The notes below the pieces were generated by a model. It saw nothing but the letters and a program-made list of their open reading frames with translations. It was not told the origin of the DNA and did not search any database. A program made the position numbers and the translations under genes. Positions 6,933 to 11,344 of a stretch of 11,344 nucleotides of DNA are shown here, piece by piece. Source of the stretch: Solirubrobacterales bacterium (GTDB lineage: Bacteria; Actinomycetota; Thermoleophilia; Solirubrobacterales; Solirubrobacteraceae); the NCBI GenBank assembly GCA_026392325.1, contig JAPLCH010000095.1:2056-13399 (forward strand), in the 5' to 3' direction. Every line of letters starts with the position of its first letter. Positions within the stretch are counted from its first letter, which is position 1.

Positions 6933-7730
6933 TCACCGCAACGCCTCCTCAACAGTTGACTTCCAGTCACGGGCACCCACGGCCCCCGTCTCACGAAGAT
7001 CGTGACCGGTAACCCGACGCGATACGAGCCAGCGTGACGCATCTTCCGGACCGGCGGCAGCTATCGCCTCGCTGAGCGGAACGACAGCTGGGCCGGGAAC
7101 CGACAGCACACCGCTCGCAAATGCAAGAAGTTCAGCCAGCGGCGCATCGTCGGCAACCAGATCCCACCCGCCGTGAAGGTCACTGGGGGCAAGCGCTGAC
7201 AATGCAATGGCGAGTGTCTCCCGATCCAGAACCGGAACGAAGCGTTGCCCCTCTGCCGGTAGTGCCAGGCGCCCCGCCCTAACCGCATCGCTTAACGAAC
7301 GCGCATGGCTCCCACCCGGGCCGATCACGATGCCAAGACGCAGCAGGACAACCTCAGCCCGTGAGCCGAACACATCCAACTCTGCCTCCTGCAAGTTGCG
7401 TAGCTCGGGTGCCCAGCCAAGCTCAGGATCGTTAGCCATCAGCTCCGTCTCCCCACCATCGGCGTAAAGCAGGACAGAGGAGCAAAAGATGAAGCGCGCA
7501 TCAGCCATGGCGGCAGCCTCAGCCCACCCTGCGACCACGCCGTGTTCAGGCAAGCCACCAGGCGCGAACGGATCCTCGTCGGCCAGAAACACTGCCGCAT
7601 CACATTGAGGGAGAACAGGTGAGTCATTAGGGGAGGCCACAGAGACCTCAACGGACTGCGCTTCGAGCAGAGAACAGAGATGGTCGCGAGCTGGGCCCGC
7701 TTGCTCAATCAGGTGTATTGACGCAGCCAT
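6933..7730 (-). CDS. Degenerate extended-SDR (NAD-dependent epimerase/dehydratase-like) protein
   Basis: The 265-residue product (from ATG at 7730) keeps the layout of extended short-chain dehydrogenases. It has a strand with FIFCSSVLLYAD (about residues 80-90), then RLGIVIGPGG (131-140), a C-terminal substrate-side part with FVPVLDRETLAIAL (164-177), and the closing GARDWKSTVEEALR. The landmarks for catalysis are missing: there is no GxxGxxG nucleotide loop at the N terminus, and Asn and Ala occupy the places where YxxxK should be (PELRNLQEAEL). It is also shorter than the usual 300-330 residues. It may be a non-catalytic NAD(P)-sensing or binding protein like other atypical SDRs. GTG at 7739 is an alternative start. 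It heads the minus-strand cluster and faces the CDF transporter across a short divergent promoter region. Confidence 0.75.
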   Translation of the reverse strand: MAASIHLIEQAGPARDHLCSLLEAQSVEVSVASPNDSPVLPQCDAAVFLADEDPFAPGGLPEHGVVAGWAEAAAMADARFIFCSSVLLYADGGETELMANDPELGWAPELRNLQEAELDVFGSRAEVVLLRLGIVIGPGGSHARSLSDAVRAGRLALPAEGQRFVPVLDRETLAIALSALAPSDLHGGWDLVADDAPLAELLAFASGVLSVPGPAVVPLSEAIAAAGPEDASRWLVSRRVTGHDLRETGAVGARDWKSTVEEALR

Positions 7731-7740
7731 CTGTCCCACG

Positions 7741-7746
7741 AGGTTA
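7741..7746 (-). promoter_or_regulatory. Possible -10 element of the SDR gene
   Basis: TAACCT on the minus strand ends 10 bases before the ATG at 7730 and only 1 base before the alternative GTG at 7739. If used, it favours the ATG and a leader of very few bases. No matching -35 hexamer is seen. Confidence 0.3.
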
Positions 7747-7764
7747 GAAGTTCAGCCAGTGGCG

Positions 7765-7770
7765 TACCCT
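7765..7770 (+). promoter_or_regulatory. Possible -10 element for a leaderless CDF transporter transcript
   Basis: TACCCT ends 6 bases before the ATG at 7777, the same geometry as at the phosphoesterase gene, and no ribosome binding site is present. This makes ATG at 7777 a better start than the in-frame GTG at 7759. The region between the divergent starts is under 50 bases, so the two promoters overlap. Confidence 0.4.
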
Positions 7771-7776
7771 CAAACC

Positions 7777-9138
7777 ATGTCCGCAGTGCGCAGAACTGCG
7801 CTTTTTTCGATTTTCGCCGCATCCGCGCTGGTCGCGCTCAAGCTCGTGGCCGGCCTTGCATCAGGCTCACTCGGCCTGCTCGCCGAAGCAGCACACTCCG
7901 CAACCGACCTTGTCGCAGCGCTCCTGACCTTCTTTGCCGTCCGGGTTGGAGAGCGCCCAGCTGACGACACTCACCCTTTCGGCCACAACAAAGCAGAACA
8001 CCTCGCCGCACTCGCAGAAGGAACCGTGCTTCTGATCGCAAGCGTCGTGATCATCTACGAGGCAGTCATGCGAATCACAGGGTCCACGCATCCGGCTCCG
8101 ACAACCGCCTGGTGGACATTCGCTGTGCTCGGTGTCGTGATCATCGTTGACATGACCCGCGCCACTGCGTCCTACCGGACCGGCGAAAAGCACCACAGTG
8201 CCGCGCTCAAAGCCAACGCACTGCACTTTGCCGGCGACCTTGGCGGATCATTCGCGGTTCTGATCGGATTGATCCTCGTAAAGCAAGGCAGCGCCAGCGC
8301 TGACTCGTACGCCGCCCTCGCCGTCGCTGTTGTCGTGATCCTCGCGGCGACCCGACTGATGCGAGAGAACATTGAAGTCCTGATGGACAGCGCGCCAGCC
8401 GGGGCTGAGGAAATTGCGCGTGAGGCGATCGCCACACTCGGATCTGGAGTCAAACTGAGGCGCCTGCGCATGCGCTCCGCTGGCGGCCGCACATTCGCCG
8501 ATGTGGTCGTGGCCGTTGAACCGGACGCAGGGCTCGCAGCCGGACATGCGATGGCTGACGCCGTGGAAGAAGTCGTGACCGCTGCACTTGGCGACGGAGA
8601 TGTGGTCGTGCACGTTGAGCCCAATGAGGAAGGAGCCAGCGCCCGAGCCCGCGCAAGCGCCGCCGCCCTGACCGTCCCGGAGATCTGGGAAGTGCACAAT
8701 GTTGAGCTGGTTCATGTTGATGGAAGCACGGAGCTTTCACTGCACATGAAGCTCCCCCGATCCCTCTCCCTTGAGCGCGCGCACGATGCCGCTGACAGGG
8801 CCGAAAAGGCAATCCGGGCGGCCGTACCGGAAGTCTCCGCAGTGCACTCCCACATTGAACCCTTGGCGGATGAGTTTGATGGTGAATCCGTGGCCACTTC
8901 TGACGCCCCCAACGCTCTCGCGGCACTTCACACGGCCGCGCTGGAAGTCGCAGGCGCAGAGCCACGCGATGTCAAACTCCGCCGGACTGGCCGCGGACTG
9001 GTCGCGATGATCACGATTGCCATCAAGGCCGACCTGCCGCTCACCGAAGCACATTCTCTCGCGAGCCAACTTGAAGCTCGCGCGCAGGAACTTGACCCGT
9101 CACTTGACGAGGTCGTCGTTCACACTGAACCCGCCTAG
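7777..9138 (+). CDS. Cation diffusion facilitator (probable Zn2+ exporter) with three tandem C-terminal domains
   Basis: From ATG at 7777 the product has 453 residues, far longer than the usual 290-320. Residues 1-205 form the six-helix CDF membrane domain. AEAAHSATD gives HxxxD in TM2 (H40, D44), followed by the family signature THPFGHNKAEHLAAL, and NALHFAGD gives HxxxD in TM5 (H150, D154). An HD-HD site is that of zinc-type exporters, which use the proton gradient to move Zn2+ (or Cd2+/Co2+) out of the cytoplasm. Three ZT_dimer-like cytoplasmic domains follow (about 207-284, 298-364, 379-452). Each has an alpha-Leu/Ala helix with an AH or GH pair (H257, H336, H426) and ends in HxEP (H279, H359, H449). 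The ordinary protein has one such dimerising metal-sensing domain. The gene is divergent from the SDR gene and ends 16 bases from the convergent acyl-CoA dehydrogenase gene. Metal identity is inferred. Confidence 0.93.
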   Translation: MSAVRRTALFSIFAASALVALKLVAGLASGSLGLLAEAAHSATDLVAALLTFFAVRVGERPADDTHPFGHNKAEHLAALAEGTVLLIASVVIIYEAVMRITGSTHPAPTTAWWTFAVLGVVIIVDMTRATASYRTGEKHHSAALKANALHFAGDLGGSFAVLIGLILVKQGSASADSYAALAVAVVVILAATRLMRENIEVLMDSAPAGAEEIAREAIATLGSGVKLRRLRMRSAGGRTFADVVVAVEPDAGLAAGHAMADAVEEVVTAALGDGDVVVHVEPNEEGASARARASAAALTVPEIWEVHNVELVHVDGSTELSLHMKLPRSLSLERAHDAADRAEKAIRAAVPEVSAVHSHIEPLADEFDGESVATSDAPNALAALHTAALEVAGAEPRDVKLRRTGRGLVAMITIAIKADLPLTEAHSLASQLEARAQELDPSLDEVVVHTEPA

Positions 9139-9154
9139 AAGCGGAGCGAGGCGA

Positions 9155-10177
9155 TCAGTCGTCGAGGTCGCCGTTGGCGAGGTGGTCAGCCACGATGTCA
9201 GCAAGTCGTGCCCGGGATTCTCCCGTGCCACCAAGAAGCTGAGCGTTGAGCTGAGCCCGCTTGAAGAACCAATGCGGATCAGCTTCCCAAGTAAAACCAA
9301 TTCCCCCATGAGCCTGGATGGCAGCGGAGGTCACATCACGGCCGGCCTCAACAGATGCAATGTGTGCAACGGCGGCAGCCTCGGAAAGCTTCTCCTCTGA
9401 AGCATCAGCAGCCCAAGCAGCGTGATAGGAGGCAGACCGTGCGCTCTCCGTTCCGAGCAGCATGGTTGCGCACATGTGCTGAATTGCTTGGTTGGCACCA
9501 ACCGGAGTTCCAAACTGCTTGCGCTCCTTGACGTATGCGAGCGTGATTTCCATCGCACGCGAGGCAATCCCCGTCAGCTCTGCTGCCAGAGCACAGATCA
9601 CACGGTCAAACGCAGCGTCTGTATCCCCTGGCATGTCAGCACCCGGGCCCTCCACGCTTCCGTAACGGCGCGTTGGGTCAATCGTGTCAACAGTCTCAAC
9701 AAGTGCGTCAGCCAAGTCAACAATGCGCGCTCCGCCTTCCTCATCAAAGAGCACGGCAACGGCAGCGTTCGGGGCGCCCGCGGCAAGCTCTGAGCGGCCA
9801 CCAATTGCGGTTCCGACAGCACCAATGCTCTCACCGCTGGCAAGCCCTGGAAGCCACCGCTCTTTCTGCTCATCACTGCCGGCTGACTCAATTGCCAAAG
9901 CTGCGGCAGCAGTTGAAAAGAGTGGAACTGCGGCAAGGGTACGACCAGCCTGTTCAAGCAGGACGGCCAGTTCAACCAGCCCGTAGCCCTGCCCGCCAAA
10001 TTCCTCGGACACTGCAATCCCTGGCCAACCAAGTTCGCGAAGCTCAGTCCAAAGCCCGTCGTCGTCCTTGTTTGACTCTGCGTTCTCTCGCAGTCGCTCC
10101 AGTGAAGACCGTGCTTCCAGCAGCGCGGTGGCGGTGCGCTGAATTTCAACCTGGTCGTCGTCGAGTCCGAATCTCAT
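9155..10177 (-). CDS. Acyl-CoA dehydrogenase-like subunit, short degenerate partner (FadE beta-type)
   Basis: The 340-residue product is an acyl-CoA dehydrogenase by its N-terminal helical part (ELGWPGIAVSEEFGGQGYG, about 49-67) and its C-terminal half with RKQFGTPVGANQAIQHM (219-235) and QAHGGIGFTWE (288-298), which contact FAD and the partner. The middle beta domain (about 117-180) is shrunken and lacks the Thr/Ser-rich flavin and CoA contacts and the GxKxW strand. There is no catalytic Glu in the usual places and no terminal GTTEI motif. Subunits like this work only with a full-size partner in alpha2beta2 FadE enzymes of Actinomycetota, known from steroid side-chain oxidation. The partner is probably the gene just upstream, 2 bases away. 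A GAGGA site in the end of that gene lies 7 bases before this ATG. The substrate cannot be told. Confidence 0.93.
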   Translation of the reverse strand: MRFGLDDDQVEIQRTATALLEARSSLERLRENAESNKDDDGLWTELRELGWPGIAVSEEFGGQGYGLVELAVLLEQAGRTLAAVPLFSTAAAALAIESAGSDEQKERWLPGLASGESIGAVGTAIGGRSELAAGAPNAAVAVLFDEEGGARIVDLADALVETVDTIDPTRRYGSVEGPGADMPGDTDAAFDRVICALAAELTGIASRAMEITLAYVKERKQFGTPVGANQAIQHMCATMLLGTESARSASYHAAWAADASEEKLSEAAAVAHIASVEAGRDVTSAAIQAHGGIGFTWEADPHWFFKRAQLNAQLLGGTGESRARLADIVADHLANGDLDD

Positions 10178-10179
10178 AT

Positions 10180-11316
10180 CTATTTCCTCGGAAGACCGAG
10201 CACGCGCTCAGCGACGATGTTCTTAAGGATTTCCGTGGTACCGCCCTCAATTGAGTTTCCTCGGGCGCGCATCAATTCGTAAGACCAGCGGCTTCCAGCT
10301 GTGACCGCTTCCGCGCCAATCAGGTCTGCCGCGTACTGCGTCAGGTCCTGGTTCAGGCTGGACCACATCCACTTGGTCAGGGCACCCTCAGGCCCAGGCT
10401 GGCCGTAGCGCTCGATCTGGGTCAGACCGCGGTAGGCGGTCAACCGCAGAACCTCTGCGCGGGTGTAAAGGCTCGCGAGCTTGTCAGCAACACACGGATC
10501 GTGAATGTCGCCACTGTCGTTTGCGTATTCAAAGAGATCATTCAGGAGTTGGCGGGTTCGAACCTGAAGGAAGAATGCAAGTCCAGAACGCTCGTTCATC
10601 AGAGTGGTCAGCGCAACCATCCAACCGTTGCCTTCTCCACCAATCAGGTTCTCGTGTGGAATCCGAGCGTTCTCAATGAACAGTTCGTTGAACTCAGCCC
10701 CGCCAGTCATCTGCTTGAGCGGCCTGACCTGGACGCCCTCCTGTTCCATGTCCATCAGGAAGTAAGAGAGACCCTTGTGCTTGGCGGCCTCGTTGTCAGT
10801 GCGGGCAACGAGCATGCACCACTTGCTCCACTGGGCTGCGCTCGTCCAGACCTTCTGACCGTTGATGACCCATTCGTCACCATCGCGGACGGCTTGCGTG
10901 TTGAGCGATGCAAGGTCTGACCCTGCTTCTGGCTCACTGAAGCCTTGGCACCAGATCTCCTCGGCGGAAAGAATTGGGTTCAGGTAACGGTCCTTCTGCT
11001 CATCCGTACCCCAAGCCATGAGCGTTGGCCCACCAAGCAGCAATCCGAGGGCGTTGGCTGGAAGCGGGGAGCGGGAGTTGCCCAGCTCCTCAAAGAAGAT
11101 CGCTGACTGCATGAGCGTCGCTCCGCGACCGCCGTATTCGGTTGGCCAATGAACACCTGCCCAGCCGCCTTCGTTGAGGCGACGCTGCCAATCACGGCGC
11201 CACTCAAATTCCTTGTCCTCATCACCCCGAGGTTCCTCACCGGGATGGTTCGCAGCGAGCCACGCGCGAAGTTCATCGCGGAACTGTGTCTCCTCATCTG
11301 AAAACGTCAAATCCAT
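10180..11316 (-). CDS. Acyl-CoA dehydrogenase, catalytic subunit of a probable heteromeric FadE
   Basis: The 378-residue product is a full-length flavin acyl-CoA dehydrogenase: N-terminal helices with GVHWPTEYGGRG (54-65), WCQGFSEPEAGSDLASL (122-138) and NGQKVWTSAAQWSKW (152-166) in the beta domain, and IEGGTTEILKNIVAERVLGLP near the end (356-376). The usual Glu of medium-chain enzymes (the E of YEGT) is Gly here. Instead E242 in LMNERSG stands where isovaleryl- and long-chain-type enzymes and the FadE heteromers place the base. It would introduce a trans double bond between the alpha and beta carbons of an acyl-CoA. The gene precedes its short partner by 2 bases and its last codons carry the partner's ribosome binding site, so the two should be made together. 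A TAGGCT hexamer lies 9 bases before the ATG. Window context upstream is absent. Confidence 0.95.
   Translation of the reverse strand: MDLTFSDEETQFRDELRAWLAANHPGEEPRGDEDKEFEWRRDWQRRLNEGGWAGVHWPTEYGGRGATLMQSAIFFEELGNSRSPLPANALGLLLGGPTLMAWGTDEQKDRYLNPILSAEEIWCQGFSEPEAGSDLASLNTQAVRDGDEWVINGQKVWTSAAQWSKWCMLVARTDNEAAKHKGLSYFLMDMEQEGVQVRPLKQMTGGAEFNELFIENARIPHENLIGGEGNGWMVALTTLMNERSGLAFFLQVRTRQLLNDLFEYANDSGDIHDPCVADKLASLYTRAEVLRLTAYRGLTQIERYGQPGPEGALTKWMWSSLNQDLTQYAADLIGAEAVTAGSRWSYELMRARGNSIEGGTTEILKNIVAERVLGLPRK
10185..10189 (-). promoter_or_regulatory. Ribosome binding site of the short acyl-CoA dehydrogenase, inside the upstream gene
   Basis: GAGGA on the minus strand falls within the last codons of the upstream dehydrogenase, 7 bases before ATG at 10177. 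The TAG stop at 10180-10182 lies between them, so ribosomes finishing the first gene can start the second. Confidence 0.65.
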
Positions 11317-11325
11317 CCCGGCGGG

Positions 11326-11331
11326 AGCCTA
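11326..11331 (-). promoter_or_regulatory. Possible -10 element upstream of the acyl-CoA dehydrogenase pair
   Basis: TAGGCT on the minus strand ends 9 bases before ATG at 11316, which has no ribosome binding site. It fits a leaderless or near-leaderless transcript. The window ends too soon to judge a -35 box. Confidence 0.3.
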
Positions 11332-11344
11332 CCGGGAGTTCTGG

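Noticed and set aside
8172..8965. Several minus-strand ORFs inside the CDF transporter gene
   Set aside because: They are opposite-strand frames of a clearly coding region and are dominated by Arg, Ser and Pro runs.
10501..10920. 139-codon plus-strand ORF inside the acyl-CoA dehydrogenase
   Set aside because: Antisense shadow of a conserved enzyme gene with no start signal.

Overview
The window is a stretch of chromosome from a moderately high-GC bacterium, most probably an actinomycete-type lineage (Actinomycetota). The hints are GC-rich codon use, promoter-like TAnnnT hexamers placed only 6-10 bases upstream of several start codons (the leaderless-transcript arrangement common in Actinomycetota), a tRNA gene without an encoded CCA end, and a FadE-type pair of acyl-CoA dehydrogenases. 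The genus cannot be told from the sequence. No transposase, integrase, CRISPR array, phage gene or origin is visible.

Left part (1-4570, all minus strand): two genes for exported proteins. The 3' half of the window's largest gene would lie beyond base 1; its visible 1004 codons (3014 down to 1) encode a signal peptide, several DUF11-like repeats and a SdrD_B-like domain, so this is a large cell-surface or secreted protein cut off by the window edge. Upstream of it is a 444-codon secreted-protein gene (4557 down to 3226) that is split by a single in-frame TAG at codon 122. The two genes are separated by a cluster of three hairpins, the last followed by a T-rich tract, which is a convincing intrinsic terminator.

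Middle part (4752-7730, minus strand): tRNA-Thr(GGT), then, reading against the coordinates, a probable operon of a degenerate extended-SDR protein, a 29-codon ORF, a 65-residue membrane protein, a purple-acid-phosphatase-like lipoprotein and a TrhA/hemolysin-III (PAQR-like) membrane protein. Most gaps inside this run are under 50 bases.

Right part (7777-11344): a plus-strand cation diffusion facilitator, transcribed divergently from the SDR gene, carries three tandem cytoplasmic metal-domain repeats instead of the usual one. It converges on two minus-strand acyl-CoA dehydrogenase genes, which are separated by 2 bases and translationally coupled. The first keeps the catalytic features and the second is short and degenerate, as in heteromeric FadE enzymes of actinobacterial beta-oxidation.

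The genes do not form one pathway. The points most worth following up are the amber-interrupted secreted protein, the triple-domain zinc-type transporter, and the tiny overlapping ORF pair next to the phosphoesterase. No clear new defence or mobile system was seen.
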